64,000 nt of DNA from Gemmatimonadota bacterium (GCA_021295835.1 JAGWBP010000003.1:4676-68675), one strand, 5' to 3'. Positions 1 to 9,742 are shown, numbered from the stretch's first letter. Program-made: numbers and translations. Notes: a model not told the origin generated them from the letters alone.

Positions 1-2
1 AT

Positions 3-2378
3 AACGGGCACAATCTGTCAGGGCTTGAGCGGCGGTCCCTAGAGGTCCTCGACTTCGGCCGAGTGCTTGAGCGCGTCGCTGACTACGCCTCCACCCAGGC
101 GGGTAGGCAGGCGGTCCTCGCCATGGTGCCGTCGGCCGATCTCCGGGTCGTCCGCGAGCTCCTGCTGGCTGGCGAGGAGGCGCGGCGTTTTCTGGAGGAG
201 CGGGAGGGCTGGTCCCTTCCGGCGGTCCCGGAGTCCGACGCCACCCTGCGGCACCTAGGTGTCGACGGCTCCGTTCTGACGCCGACCGAGTTGGCGAAGG
301 TTGGGGGTCTCCTGACGGCGAACCGGACACTCGCCGCAGAGCTAGGGTCCGAGGGCGAGCTCGGGACGATCAGCGCGCTGGGCGCACGCCTCCTGGCTGC
401 CCCGCAGATCGAGTCGGCTATTCGACGCGCCATAGGGCCCGAGGGCGCTGTCCTGGACGGGGCTAGCCGCGAGCTCAGGCGGCTGCGCTCTCGGCTGGCG
501 GGGGCGCGAAACCGGGTCGTGGCCCACCTGGAGGAGCTGCTGGGCGCGCTATCCGAGCGCCACCGGGTGCCCGACGCCTCGGTAACGATCCGAGACGGCC
601 GCTACGTGATCCCGCTCAGGCGCGAGGGGCGCAGGGCGGTCGGCGGGTACCTGCACGACGAGTCGTCCTCGGGAGCTACAGTCTTCGTCGAACCCCCGTC
701 GGCGATCGAGATGATGAACCAGCTCCGCACCCTGGAGCTCGCCGAGGCCAGGGAGGTGCACCGAATCCTGGTCGAGCTCTCGGCCCTCTGCCGCCCGCTC
801 GCCGACCCTCTGGCCGACTCGCTGGCGGCGATCACCGAGCTCGACCGACGCCTTGCGGTCGCGCTGGCGGTGGAGAGGTGGGAGGGCGTGGCCCCCGAGA
901 TCGCGCCTGGCCCGCTCCGCCTCCGCCGGGGTCGTCACCCGCTCCTGGTCCTCGGCGACTCCCCGGCGGTCGCATTCGACCTGGAGCTCGAGGGGAGGGA
1001 GTGCGTGGTCGTGGTCACCGGACCGAACGCCGGGGGAAAGACCGCCTTCCTCAAGGCGACGGGTCTCGTAGCCGCGCTGGCACAGTCGGGGATCGCTCCT
1101 CCGGTTGGTCCCGGCACCCGCCTGCCGCTCTTCGGCGCCATCCTCGCCGAATCGGGCGACGGCCAGTCGATCAGCGACAGTCTCTCGACCTTCTCCGCCC
1201 ACCTGGCGAGCGTCGGGCGGATCCTGGAGGAGGCTGAGCCCACCTCGCTCGCCCTGATCGACGAACCCGGCGCGGGGACCGATCCGGGCGAGGGCGAGGC
1301 GCTGGCGCGGGCCCTTGTCGAGACGCTGGCCGAGCGGGGCTGCACGGCTGTCGTGACGTCGCACCTGGGGGGACTGAAGGAGCTCGCCGGTGTGGACGAT
1401 CGAATTGTCAATGCCTCGCTCGCCTTCGACGGCGACCGGCTCGCGCCCACATTCCGATTCACCAAGGGCAGCCCCGGGCGCTCCTACGGTCTGGCGATAG
1501 CCCGTGGCCTGGGCTTCCCAGCCAGCCTCCTCGATCGGGCGGAGAGCTACCGGGACGGGCGCGAGCTGCGCCTCGACGAGCTCCTGGCACGGGCGGAGGA
1601 GCGCGACGAGCTTGCGGCGCGGCTGCTGAGCGATCTCGAGGGCGAGCGCCAGCGGTTGGACTCCCTTCGGACCGAGCTCGAACGCCGCGAAGGGCAACTT
1701 CGGCGTCGGGAGCGAGAGGCCGCATCCCTCTCCCGGGCCGAGACCCGCCGCATGCTCCTCGAGGGCCGAGGCAGGGTGGAGGCGGCGATCCTGGATCTCC
1801 AGGCGGCCGCCTCCGAGAGCGGCGACTTTGCCGCTGCGGCCCGGCGGGCGCGGGTCGAGGTCGAGGCGGCGGCACGCGAGCTGGAGGAGGACGGACCGGG
1901 GAGCGCGACAGGTCCTCCCCACGGCCACGACGCACAGATCGAGCCCGGCACCAGTGTACGGATGACCGACACGGGCGCCCGGGGCGTGCTGGTCGCCCTC
2001 GAGGGGGGGCGCGCAGTGGTGAAGGTGGGCGGGCTCCTGATGCGCACGCCTAGCGAGCGCGTGATTCCAGATCCGGGGGAGGTCGGTGAGGCCGTCGAGC
2101 CGAGGCCGCACTGGGATGCCTCGACGGCTGCAGCCCCGGAGCCCGAAGTGGACCTGCGAGGCCTGCGCGCCGACGAGGCCGAGCGGTCGCTCGTGGGTGC
2201 TCTCGACCGGGCGGCGGTCGCCGACCTGCGCGAAGTGCGGGTCATTCACGGCAAGGGGACCGGGGCGCTCCGCAAGCGTGTCGGCGAGGTCCTGGAGCGT
2301 GACGAGCGGGTGGAGCGCTTCCGCGCGGGCGGAGTCGGCGAGGGCGGGTTCGGCGTGACGGTGGCCAGGATGCGCTAA
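3..2378 (+). CDS. mutS2: Endonuclease MutS2 (5' end beyond window)
   Basis: This is a MutS2-family ATPase/nuclease, which binds branched DNA or collided ribosomes depending on the species. Counting from a GTG at 63, the Walker A motif GPNAGGKT is near residue 320 and the Walker B region DEPGAGTD near residue 399. A charged coiled coil follows at about 490-600, and a C-terminal Smr domain begins at about residue 694 with the signature HGKGTG near 729. The frame stays open upstream of 63 to the window edge and encodes family-like residues (SLEVLDFGRVLE), so the GTG at 63 is probably internal and the true start lies outside the window. The stop is followed 46 bases later by dnaG on the same strand. 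The family assignment is secure; which of the two proposed MutS2 roles applies cannot be read from sequence. Confidence 0.95.
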   Translation, partial: NGHNLSGLERRSLEVLDFGRVLERVADYASTQAGRQAVLAMVPSADLRVVRELLLAGEEARRFLEEREGWSLPAVPESDATLRHLGVDGSVLTPTELAKVGGLLTANRTLAAELGSEGELGTISALGARLLAAPQIESAIRRAIGPEGAVLDGASRELRRLRSRLAGARNRVVAHLEELLGALSERHRVPDASVTIRDGRYVIPLRREGRRAVGGYLHDESSSGATVFVEPPSAIEMMNQLRTLELAEAREVHRILVELSALCRPLADPLADSLAAITELDRRLAVALAVERWEGVAPEIAPGPLRLRRGRHPLLVLGDSPAVAFDLELEGRECVVVVTGPNAGGKTAFLKATGLVAALAQSGIAPPVGPGTRLPLFGAILAESGDGQSISDSLSTFSAHLASVGRILEEAEPTSLALIDEPGAGTDPGEGEALARALVETLAERGCTAVVTSHLGGLKELAGVDDRIVNASLAFDGDRLAPTFRFTKGSPGRSYGLAIARGLGFPASLLDRAESYRDGRELRLDELLARAEERDELAARLLSDLEGERQRLDSLRTELERREGQLRRREREAASLSRAETRRMLLEGRGRVEAAILDLQAAASESGDFAAAARRARVEVEAAARELEEDGPGSATGPPHGHDAQIEPGTSVRMTDTGARGVLVALEGGRAVVKVGGLLMRTPSERVIPDPGEVGEAVEPRPHWDASTAAAPEPEVDLRGLRADEAERSLVGALDRAAVADLREVRVIHGKGTGALRKRVGEVLERDERVERFRAGGVGEGGFGVTVARMR

Positions 2379-2424
2379 TGCCGCCCTTGCACGCTTCCTC
2401 CACCCGCTGCGACCGGGACGACTG

Positions 2425-4233
2425 ATGGCGCACGACGACATCGTCGAGGAGGTACGAGCCCGCGCCGACATCGTCGAGATCATTGGCCAGTTCGTGTCGC
2501 TCCGCAAGGCGGGCCGGGAGTTCCGGGGACTCAGTCCCTTCAAGAAGGAGAAGACGCCGTCCTTCTTCGTGATTCCGGCGAAGGGCTTCTTTCACGACTT
2601 CTCCTCCGGAGAGTCCGGCGACGTCTTCGCCTTCCTGATGAAGCACCAGGGGATGAGCTTCCTGGACGCCGTGAGGCACGTCGGCGCACACGCGGGCGTC
2701 GATGTCAGCAACCTAGGGAGGCGCAGGAAGAAGGACGACCCGGCGCGGCCCTACCACGAGGCGTGCGCGTACGCGAGCTCCTTCTTTCGGGAGCGCCTCT
2801 GGGACGCCGTGGACGGCGCGAAGGCCCGCGCCTACCTGGAGGGAAGGGGCATAGGGCGCGAGACCGCCGAACGTTTCGGCCTGGGCTATGCGCCAGACAG
2901 GTGGGAGGCGCTCCGCGAGGCGGCCTCGGTCCACGGCCTGAGCGAGCCGCTCCTCGTCGAGATCGGCCTGCTCAAGGAGGCCGAGGGCCGGGACAGGCCC
3001 TACGACGGCCTCCGAGACCGGATTACCTTCCCGATCGAGTCTCTGTCGGGGCGGGTAGTCGCCTTCGGGGGCCGCCTCCTGGGCAGGGAGGGCAAGGGCC
3101 GGCCTAAGTACCTGAACTCTCCCGAGAGTCCGATCTTCCGGAAGGGCGAGGTGCTCTACGGGCTGCGGCGGGCCAGGAATCACATCCGTCGCTCGGGCTC
3201 GGCGCTCGTCGTCGAAGGCTTCGTTGACGTGGTGTCGCTCTCGGCCGCCGAGATCGGGAGTGTGGTGGCACCCCTCGGGACCGCCCTGACAGATGGGCAG
3301 GCCAGGCTCCTGAGGCGCTTCACCGACCAGGCCTGCCTCCTCTTCGACAGCGACGCGGCTGGCCTCAGGGCCACCTTCCGCGCCGCCGACACCCTCCTGG
3401 CCCACGGGGTCAGCGTCTCGGTGGCGATGCTTCCTGAGGGGGAGGATCCCGACTCGCTGGTCCGGGGGGCGGGGCGCGAGTCGCTCCTGGAGTGTGTGCA
3501 GCAGTCCGTCGACGTACTCGACCGCAAGATCGGCATCCTGGAGGAGCACGGCTACTTCGACTCGACCCAGGGTAGGCGCCGCGCCGTGGACCGCCTCCTG
3601 CCCACCATCCGCGCGGCGCTGAATCCGCGCGTCCGCGACATATACGCGACCCGAGTGGCAGAACGCGTCGGTGTCCGGAGAGAGACACTGTTGGCGGAGG
3701 TAGGCTCGCTGCCCGCCCCCCGGCGCGCCCCCGCTGCTCGCCCCTCCTCGCCCGGTCGCAGGCGCCAGGCGCCTCGCTTCCACGGCCTCGGCCCCGAGCG
3801 CGCTCTGCTCCTTCTCCTCGTCAAGGAGCGCAGCTTGGTCGAGAGGGCCAGCGAGAAAATGGGCCCCTCCGACTTGGAGGATCGGGCCAACCGGGCGATC
3901 TTCGAGGCGCTGGTTGACGACCCCGAGCTGGTCACAATGCCCGAGGGCAGCGAGAGGGAGGTGGTGAGGCGCTTCGAGGAGCTCAGCGCGGACCCCGAGA
4001 TGTGGGTTTCGCCCGCTCAGGCCTTTGCCGATGCGGTGGAGAGCATCGCGACCCGGGGCATCGACCGGCAAATCGAGTCGATCGAGTCGCGGCTGGCTGG
4101 GGCAAGTGCCGATCAGAAGCTGGACATGGTGAGGCGCAAGGAGGTGCTCACGCAGGAGAAGCTCGCCCGGAGTGTGGACTGGCGCCGGTCCGCGAGGGCG
4201 ATCGGAACTATCGGTAGGAAGGCCGAGGAGTGA
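2425..4233 (+). CDS. dnaG: DNA primase DnaG with non-canonical zinc domain
   Basis: DnaG makes the RNA primers for chromosome replication at the DnaB helicase. The 602-residue protein has the N-terminal CHC2-type fold, the catalytic core with TOPRIM motifs (VVEGFVDV near residue 262, DSDAAG near 307) and a C-terminal helicase-interaction region. The N-terminal module keeps the family framework (EKTPSFFV, GDVFAFL), but the four expected zinc ligands are replaced: positions 37, 40, 58 and 61 read S, K, D and S instead of Cys, His, Cys, Cys. Similar loss of ligands is known in alphaproteobacterial primases, so the protein is probably functional without this zinc. The stop overlaps the GTG of the next gene (GTGA), suggesting translational coupling. 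Confidence 0.95.
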   Translation: MAHDDIVEEVRARADIVEIIGQFVSLRKAGREFRGLSPFKKEKTPSFFVIPAKGFFHDFSSGESGDVFAFLMKHQGMSFLDAVRHVGAHAGVDVSNLGRRRKKDDPARPYHEACAYASSFFRERLWDAVDGAKARAYLEGRGIGRETAERFGLGYAPDRWEALREAASVHGLSEPLLVEIGLLKEAEGRDRPYDGLRDRITFPIESLSGRVVAFGGRLLGREGKGRPKYLNSPESPIFRKGEVLYGLRRARNHIRRSGSALVVEGFVDVVSLSAAEIGSVVAPLGTALTDGQARLLRRFTDQACLLFDSDAAGLRATFRAADTLLAHGVSVSVAMLPEGEDPDSLVRGAGRESLLECVQQSVDVLDRKIGILEEHGYFDSTQGRRRAVDRLLPTIRAALNPRVRDIYATRVAERVGVRRETLLAEVGSLPAPRRAPAARPSSPGRRRQAPRFHGLGPERALLLLLVKERSLVERASEKMGPSDLEDRANRAIFEALVDDPELVTMPEGSEREVVRRFEELSADPEMWVSPAQAFADAVESIATRGIDRQIESIESRLAGASADQKLDMVRRKEVLTQEKLARSVDWRRSARAIGTIGRKAEE

Positions 4234-4982
4234 GAGAAGCCAAGGTGAGTGTGGACGATGTTTCGGCGACCAGCGGACTGCTGGAGCTGCAGACGATGGA
4301 CAGCCGGATCCGGGAGGCCCAGGGCCGGGCCGATGCCTACGGCCCCCAACTGGGCGAGATTGCAGCCGTTGCCGAGCGGGCCGCCGAGGCGGCCGACGAG
4401 ACCGGTTGCAGAGTGCGGGATCTCCAGGTGGAGGAGCGTCGGCGCCGACTTGCGGCGGAGGAGAAAACCGGGCGCGTGCGCCGGCTGGAGGAGCGGCTGA
4501 AGCAGGTAAGGACGCTCCGCGAGGAGGCGGCGGTGCAGGCCGAGCTGGCGGTGCTCAAGCGCGCGGTGGAGCAGGAGGAGATGGAGGTGATCCAGCTTCT
4601 GGACCAGGTCTCCCGGCTCGAGGAGCGGCTGCGCGATCAGCGCGAGGAGCTCGAGGGTGCCGAGAGCGAAGCCGATCCGCGGCGCGACGAGCTCCTCGCC
4701 GAGCATGCGATGGCAGTTGCCCAGGTTGAGCGCCTGAATGTCGTGCGCGACGAGATCAGGGCCGGAATCGATCCGCGCCTGCTCCGCGCCTACGACCATC
4801 TGGCCAGGGGCGGCAGCCGCAAGGCCGTCGCCCGCATGACCGAGGACGGCGCCTGCGGGTCGTGCTACTCGGTGATGCCGCTCCAGATCCAGAACGAGAT
4901 ACGCACGCGCGCGCCACTCGTCCGCTGCGAGGCTTGTGGGCTCCTCGTGGCCGCGCCCACCGACGAGGCCGACGGGGATTAG
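4230..4982 (+). CDS. Coiled-coil protein with C-terminal zinc ribbon (C4-type, DUF164 family)
   Basis: The 250-residue protein is mostly a long charged coiled coil (about residues 15-170, rich in Glu, Arg, Leu) ending in a four-cysteine zinc ribbon: CGSC at about 209-212 and CEAC at about 231-234. This architecture matches the widespread zinc-ribbon/coiled-coil family often found near DNA or RNA metabolism genes; members are thought to act as nucleic-acid-binding or scaffold proteins, but the role here is not established. It starts at a GTG overlapping the dnaG stop by four bases, and the recJ frame begins inside its end, so dnaG, this gene, recJ and rsmD look like one transcription unit. Confidence 0.8.
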   Translation: MREAKVSVDDVSATSGLLELQTMDSRIREAQGRADAYGPQLGEIAAVAERAAEAADETGCRVRDLQVEERRRRLAAEEKTGRVRRLEERLKQVRTLREEAAVQAELAVLKRAVEQEEMEVIQLLDQVSRLEERLRDQREELEGAESEADPRRDELLAEHAMAVAQVERLNVVRDEIRAGIDPRLLRAYDHLARGGSRKAVARMTEDGACGSCYSVMPLQIQNEIRTRAPLVRCEACGLLVAAPTDEADGD

Positions 4983-6711
4983 CGGACTCTCTCCGCGTCC
5001 GCGGTGGCAACTGCGCCCGGAGCCGTCCCGCCACTTCGTCCGGGAGCTGAAGCGCGAGCTCAAGCTTCCAGAGGCCCTCTGCCGGCTCCTAGCGGTGCGC
5101 GGACTGACCTCCCCGGAGGAGGCGAGCGACTTCCTGCGCCCGCTGCTCGCCGACCTCCATGACCCTTCGCGGCTACTCGGTGCGGAGGTAGCGGTCGAGA
5201 GGCTGGCCCACGCCGTCCGAAGTGGCGAGATGGTGGTTGTGCACGGCGACTACGACGTGGACGGGATCAGCGGGGCGGCCCTCCTGACTCTCTGGATCCG
5301 GGCGCTGGGGGGGCGCGCCGAGGCGATCGTGCCCGACCGGCTGCGCCACGGCTACGACCTCTCCCGGCCGGGCGTCGAGAGGGCGGCGGAGCTGGACGCC
5401 GCACTCCTCGTGACGGTGGATTGCGGCATCGTGGCGCTGGAGCCGGCCCGCCTCGCCGCCGAGGCCGGGATCGACCTGATCGTCACCGACCACCACACGC
5501 CGGGCCCCGAGCTTCCGAGCGCGCTTGCCGTCGTGAACCCCAGTCGTCCGGGGTGCGCCTATCCGAACAAGAGCCTCTCCGGTTGTGCGGTTGCATTCAA
5601 GGTTGGCCAACTGCTGGCCGCCGGATTGGGACGCCGGGCGGACGAGAGCTGGGAGTACCTCGACCTGGTGGCGCTCGCCACAATTGCCGACCAGATGCCG
5701 CTCGTCGGCGAGAATCGCATCCTGGCCCGCTACGGCCTGCGGCAGCTGGCGCGCACCGAGCGTCCGGGCCTCAGAGCCCTGATGGGGGAGGCGCGAGTGC
5801 GGCCGGACGAAGGACTTGAGGCGGGAGACGTGGCCTTCAGGCTGGCCCCCAGAATCAACGCCGCTGGAAGGGTGGGCGATTCCGACTCGGCGCTGCGGCT
5901 GCTGCTCGGCGAAGATCCTGCCGAAGCTGGTCGCCTGGCCCGCAGGCTGGAGAGGGACAACTCCGCCAGACGCGAGCTGGAGGGGAAGGCGACGGGCGAG
6001 GCGCTGGCGGAGGTGCGGTCGAGCTACGATCCCGAGCGCGACCGGGCGGTCGTGGTCGATGGCGAGGGGTGGCACCCCGGCGTGATCGGCATAGTGGCGT
6101 CGAGGATCGCCGAGCGGATTTTCCGCCCCGCGATCGTCATCTCGGTCGAGGGCGACCGGGGGCGGGGAAGCGGCCGCTCAATCCCCCACTTCGACCTGCA
6201 CGGTGCCATATCCCGCTGCGCCGACCACCTCGAGCGCTTCGGCGGCCACCACCAGGCGGCCGGACTCGACATTCGGCGCGACCGTATCCCGGCATTCGCC
6301 CGGGCCTTTCAGGAGGAGGCCCGCCAAGATCTGGGCGACGCCATGCCCCGCCCCAGGCTCGATGTGGAGCTGGAGGTCCGCCTCGACGAGGTCACGCCCG
6401 AGCTCTGCCGCTACTTCAGCTACGCGGGGCCATACGGTCGCGGCAACCCGGAGCCGATCCTCATGGTCCGAGGAGTTCGGGTCGAGCCCGGCGTGCGCGT
6501 CCTGGACGGCGGCCACCTCGCCTTCCGCGTCGAGCAGGGTGGTGCCCGCCTGAGGGCGATCGGATTCGGCATGGCGGACAAGGTGGAGACGGATAGCCTC
6601 GGGAACGCCCCGGTCGACCTGGCCTTCACCCTCCTGCGGGACGTGTGGCGCGGACACCCGACCGTCAGTGCCCGGGTCGCGGAGATACGGCCGTTCGAGT
6701 GCGCATCATAG
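4936..6711 (+). CDS. recJ: Single-stranded-DNA-specific exonuclease RecJ
   Basis: RecJ degrades single-stranded DNA 5' to 3' in recombination and mismatch or base-excision repair. The DHH phosphoesterase motifs are present: GDYDVDGISGAALL at about 100, TVDCG at about 159, the DHH triad in VTDHHTPGPE at about 181, and LATIADQMPL at about 248. The DHHA1 domain has GWHPGVIGIVASRIAER and the glycine-rich SGRS and GGHHQAAG motifs, followed by the OB-fold region. Length (591) is normal for the family. The only standard in-frame start near the N-terminus is the GTG at 4936, which overlaps the previous gene by 47 bases; the conserved region starts around residue 23, so the exact start is uncertain. 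The end overlaps rsmD by 13 bases. Confidence 0.93.
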   Translation: MGSSWPRPPTRPTGISGLSPRPRWQLRPEPSRHFVRELKRELKLPEALCRLLAVRGLTSPEEASDFLRPLLADLHDPSRLLGAEVAVERLAHAVRSGEMVVVHGDYDVDGISGAALLTLWIRALGGRAEAIVPDRLRHGYDLSRPGVERAAELDAALLVTVDCGIVALEPARLAAEAGIDLIVTDHHTPGPELPSALAVVNPSRPGCAYPNKSLSGCAVAFKVGQLLAAGLGRRADESWEYLDLVALATIADQMPLVGENRILARYGLRQLARTERPGLRALMGEARVRPDEGLEAGDVAFRLAPRINAAGRVGDSDSALRLLLGEDPAEAGRLARRLERDNSARRELEGKATGEALAEVRSSYDPERDRAVVVDGEGWHPGVIGIVASRIAERIFRPAIVISVEGDRGRGSGRSIPHFDLHGAISRCADHLERFGGHHQAAGLDIRRDRIPAFARAFQEEARQDLGDAMPRPRLDVELEVRLDEVTPELCRYFSYAGPYGRGNPEPILMVRGVRVEPGVRVLDGGHLAFRVEQGGARLRAIGFGMADKVETDSLGNAPVDLAFTLLRDVWRGHPTVSARVAEIRPFECAS

Positions 6712-7220
6712 GGGGCGAGTGGAGGGGCCGGCCGATTGTCGCGCCCCGGGGGAGGGGAGTGCGACCCACGACCGACCGCGTACGCGAGGCCCTAATGTCG
6801 ATCCTCGCCCCCCGGCTGCCTGGCGCAACGGTCGTCGATCTCTTCGCCGGCTCGGGGGCGCTGGGGCTCGAGGCGCTTAGCCGAGGGGCGATCCACGCCA
6901 CCTTCGTGGAGCGCAGTCGCCGTGCAATCCGGGCGATCGAGCGGAACATCCGGTCGCTCGGCGCCGAAGGGAGCGCAACGGTCGTCTCGGGCGACGCGCT
7001 GGCCCATCTCCGAACCCTGGGTCCCCACAGCCGCGATCTGGGCCTGGCCGACCCTCCGTACGGCCGTGGCTACGCGTCCGAGCTGCTGAGACGCTATTCG
7101 CGGCAGCCCTTTGCGCGGGAGCTGTGGATCGAGCACGATCGCCGCGAGGAGCTCCCTGCGGGGGCGTGGGTGGAGCAGAGGCGCTACGGCGACTCCCTCC
7201 TTACGGCGGCGAGGGCATGA
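6699..7220 (+). CDS. rsmD: 16S rRNA (guanine966-N2)-methyltransferase RsmD
   Basis: RsmD methylates G966 of 16S rRNA using S-adenosylmethionine. The 173-residue protein begins with the family-typical RIIGGEWRGR, has the SAM-binding motif DLFAGSGALGLEALSRGA near residue 47 and the catalytic motif DPPYGRGY near 113. I chose the GTG at 6699 because conserved residues begin immediately after it; longer readings start inside recJ and add unconserved sequence. It is the last gene of the mutS2-dnaG-recJ run on this strand. Confidence 0.9.
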   Translation: MRIIGGEWRGRPIVAPRGRGVRPTTDRVREALMSILAPRLPGATVVDLFAGSGALGLEALSRGAIHATFVERSRRAIRAIERNIRSLGAEGSATVVSGDALAHLRTLGPHSRDLGLADPPYGRGYASELLRRYSRQPFARELWIEHDRREELPAGAWVEQRRYGDSLLTAARA

Positions 7221-7326
7221 GCACTGTAAACCATCACCTTCCTGGCTTTGGGCCCCGGGGGCAATAGCGTAGCTTGGATGGGATGCAGCGCACCGGACGG
7301 TGTCCCCAGGCGAGCGAGGGAGCGTG

Positions 7327-8547
7327 ATGGGAACTACTGTGGCGGTTGATGTGGGGGGCGTGCAGGTTGGCGGCGGGAACCCCGTCGTGGTGCAGTCGAT
7401 GACGAACACCGACACCGCCGACGCTGCCGCGACCGCCGTCCAGGTCAAGGAGCTGGCGGATGCCGGCAGCGAGATCGTGCGCGTCACCGTCAACAACAAG
7501 CAGGCCGCTAGCGCGATCCCCGAACTATTCGAAAGGCTTGCCAATCTAGGCTGCACGACGCCGATAGTGGGCGACTTCCACTACAACGGCCACATCCTGC
7601 TTAGGGACTACCCCGAGGCGGCAACCCTCCTCGCCAAGTACAGGATCAACCCAGGCAATGTGGGGACGAGCCGACGCGACGAGAACTTCCAGGCGATCGT
7701 GCGCATCGCCATCGAGAACGGCAAGGCGGTGCGCATCGGGGTCAACTGGGGCTCGCTTGACCAGCGCCTCCTGACGCAGATGATGGACGCGAACGGCCGT
7801 CGCTCCCAGCCGAAGGACGCCGACCAGGTGGTGCGCGACTGCATCGTGGAGAGCGCTGTCCGCTCTGCGGAGCTAGCCTTGGAGACCGGGCTCGGAGAGG
7901 ACAGGATCGTCCTCAGCGCCAAGGTTTCGGGGGTTCGGGATCTGATCGGCGTCTACAGGCAGCTTGCGCCGCTGACTTCGCACCCGCTGCACCTGGGTCT
8001 CACCGAGGCAGGGATGGGGACGAAGGGGATCGTGGCGACGGCCACGGCGCTCTCGCCCCTGCTCCTCGACGGCATCGGCGACACGATCCGGGTGTCGCTC
8101 ACCCCGAGGCCGCACGGCGACCGCACCGAGGAGGTCCGGGTCGCTCAGCAAGTCCTGCAGGCACTCGAGCTCCGGAGCTTCGAGCCGGCCGTCACCTCTT
8201 GCCCGGGGTGCGGCCGCACGACCAGCACCTTCTTCCAGGAGATGACGGAGGACATTCAGGGGCACATCCGGGAGCGCATGCCGACATGGCGCCACGACTA
8301 CCCCGGCGTCGAGGAGCTCAAGGTCGCCGTCATGGGGTGCGTGGTAAACGGGCCGGGCGAGTCGAAGCACGCCGACCTGGGAATCTCGCTGCCAGGCACC
8401 TTCGAGGAGCCCAAGGCGCCCGTATACTTAGACGGGAAGCATCTTCGGACGCTGAAAGGCGATCACATAGTGGAGGAGTTCAAGGAGATTCTCGGCGACT
8501 ACGTGATGCGCAGATACGGTGCCCAGCAGCCGCGGGGGGAGGGGTAG
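7327..8547 (+). CDS. ispG: 4-hydroxy-3-methylbut-2-en-1-yl diphosphate synthase IspG
   Basis: IspG is the penultimate enzyme of the non-mevalonate isoprenoid pathway, reducing methylerythritol cyclodiphosphate to HMBPP with a 4Fe-4S cluster. The TIM-barrel part carries PVVVQSMTNTDTAD near the start, VRVTVNN, and INPGNVG. The cluster-binding domain shows TSCPGCGRT and MGCVVNGPGESKHAD, which supply the cluster cysteines. The protein is 406 residues from the ATG at 7327, which sits four bases after a GAGGGAG ribosome-binding site at 7316-7322; a GTG at 7300 is an alternative. The gene stands apart from rsmD (106 bases) and is followed closely by the efflux operon. Confidence 0.95.
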   Translation: MGTTVAVDVGGVQVGGGNPVVVQSMTNTDTADAAATAVQVKELADAGSEIVRVTVNNKQAASAIPELFERLANLGCTTPIVGDFHYNGHILLRDYPEAATLLAKYRINPGNVGTSRRDENFQAIVRIAIENGKAVRIGVNWGSLDQRLLTQMMDANGRRSQPKDADQVVRDCIVESAVRSAELALETGLGEDRIVLSAKVSGVRDLIGVYRQLAPLTSHPLHLGLTEAGMGTKGIVATATALSPLLLDGIGDTIRVSLTPRPHGDRTEEVRVAQQVLQALELRSFEPAVTSCPGCGRTTSTFFQEMTEDIQGHIRERMPTWRHDYPGVEELKVAVMGCVVNGPGESKHADLGISLPGTFEEPKAPVYLDGKHLRTLKGDHIVEEFKEILGDYVMRRYGAQQPRGEG

Positions 8548-8551
8548 CACG

Positions 8552-9742
8552 ATGGCGGCCTCCAGGTCGACGCTAAAGGTCCTTACAGCAGTGATCCTGG
8601 TGGCGCTAGTGGGGTGGGCGACGTGGGCGCGGCTCCGTCCCGCGGAAGACGAGGCCGAGGACGAGGTGGGTGCGCCCTCGACGGCGGCAGACACGGTGGT
8701 CCGGTCGGTGCAGGAGCAGTTCAGCACCGAGCTGCCGGTGCCGGTCGCTGGAGCGGCGGCCGTCATGGACACGCTCAGGATCTCCGTGGGCGCGGAGGGG
8801 CGGGCCGAGGCGATCCGTCTGGCGAAGGTGAAGGCTAGGAAGTCCGGTCTCCTCTCCGACTTGCGCGTGCGCGAGAACCAGCTCGTCGAGGCCGGCGACA
8901 CCCTGGCGCGAATCGACACCACCGAGTACGCTCTCGATCTTGCGGCCAGCGGCGCAGCCCTCCGCAGGGCCCAGGCCGACTACCGGACGCGAATCCTCGG
9001 CGGCGACGAGGCGATCGCCGATCCCCAAGTGCGCGAGGCCCGCGACAAGCTGGCTCGCGCCGTCACCGGCCTGGACCAAGCCGAGGTCGACTATCGCAGG
9101 GCCGTCCTGAATCTGGAGCAGACTGCGGTTCGCGCGCCCTTCGCTGGCCGCATTGCCGACATCAGAGTCGTGGCTGGCCAATTCCTGGGCGAGGGCGAGG
9201 AGGTGGCCACCGTCGTCGACGCCGACCCGATCGAGGTCGCCGTGCAGGTGCTGGGCACCGAGGTCGTGCACCTCGAAGAGGGGAGCGCAGCCACGGTCGA
9301 GTTCACCGCCTTTCCGGGGAGCCCCTTCGTCGGCAGGATCGAGACGATCAACCCCTTGGTGGATCCAGCGACGAGCACCGCCCGCGTGACGGTCCACATC
9401 GGCAATGCCGACGGGAGCGTGCTTCCGGGGATGTACGCCGAGGCGCAGCTGGAGGCCCGCAAGTTCGCGGGCCGACTCCTAGTACCGCGCACGGCGCTCC
9501 TCGAGGCGAGCGATGGACGGCCGTACCTCTTTGTGCTGGAGGACGACCGCGCCGCCTGGCGGTACGTCCACCCGGGGATGCAGAACGACGAGCTGGTCGA
9601 GCTCCTCGACCCGGGCAATGCGCGGGAGTGGGTGGCACCGGGTGAGACGGTGCTCGTGGACGGGCACCACTACCTGACCCACAGCGCCCTGGTGAAGGTG
9701 ACCGACGACCCTGTGGGCGAGGGCGGGAGGCCGTCGCGGTGA
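8552..9742 (+). CDS. RND efflux periplasmic adaptor (HlyD/AcrA family)
   Basis: This is the membrane-fusion subunit of a tripartite exporter, linking inner-membrane RND pumps to the outer-membrane channel. The 396-residue protein has one N-terminal membrane anchor (about residues 8-26), then the lipoyl/hairpin region (KVKARKSGLLSDLRVRENQL and later VRAPFAGRIADIRV) around a short coiled coil, then the beta-barrel domain (FPGSPFVGRIETINPLVDP) and a membrane-proximal domain. The ATG at 8552 follows a GGGGGAGGGG purine stretch and was preferred over an upstream start lying inside ispG. It overlaps the next gene by four bases. The substrate cannot be deduced. Confidence 0.9.
   Translation: MAASRSTLKVLTAVILVALVGWATWARLRPAEDEAEDEVGAPSTAADTVVRSVQEQFSTELPVPVAGAAAVMDTLRISVGAEGRAEAIRLAKVKARKSGLLSDLRVRENQLVEAGDTLARIDTTEYALDLAASGAALRRAQADYRTRILGGDEAIADPQVREARDKLARAVTGLDQAEVDYRRAVLNLEQTAVRAPFAGRIADIRVVAGQFLGEGEEVATVVDADPIEVAVQVLGTEVVHLEEGSAATVEFTAFPGSPFVGRIETINPLVDPATSTARVTVHIGNADGSVLPGMYAEAQLEARKFAGRLLVPRTALLEASDGRPYLFVLEDDRAAWRYVHPGMQNDELVELLDPGNAREWVAPGETVLVDGHHYLTHSALVKVTDDPVGEGGRPSR

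Noticed and set aside
549..2543. Very long minus-strand frame opposite mutS2
   Set aside because: It is antisense to a clear MutS2 protein and has no family features; long antisense frames are common in GC-rich DNA.
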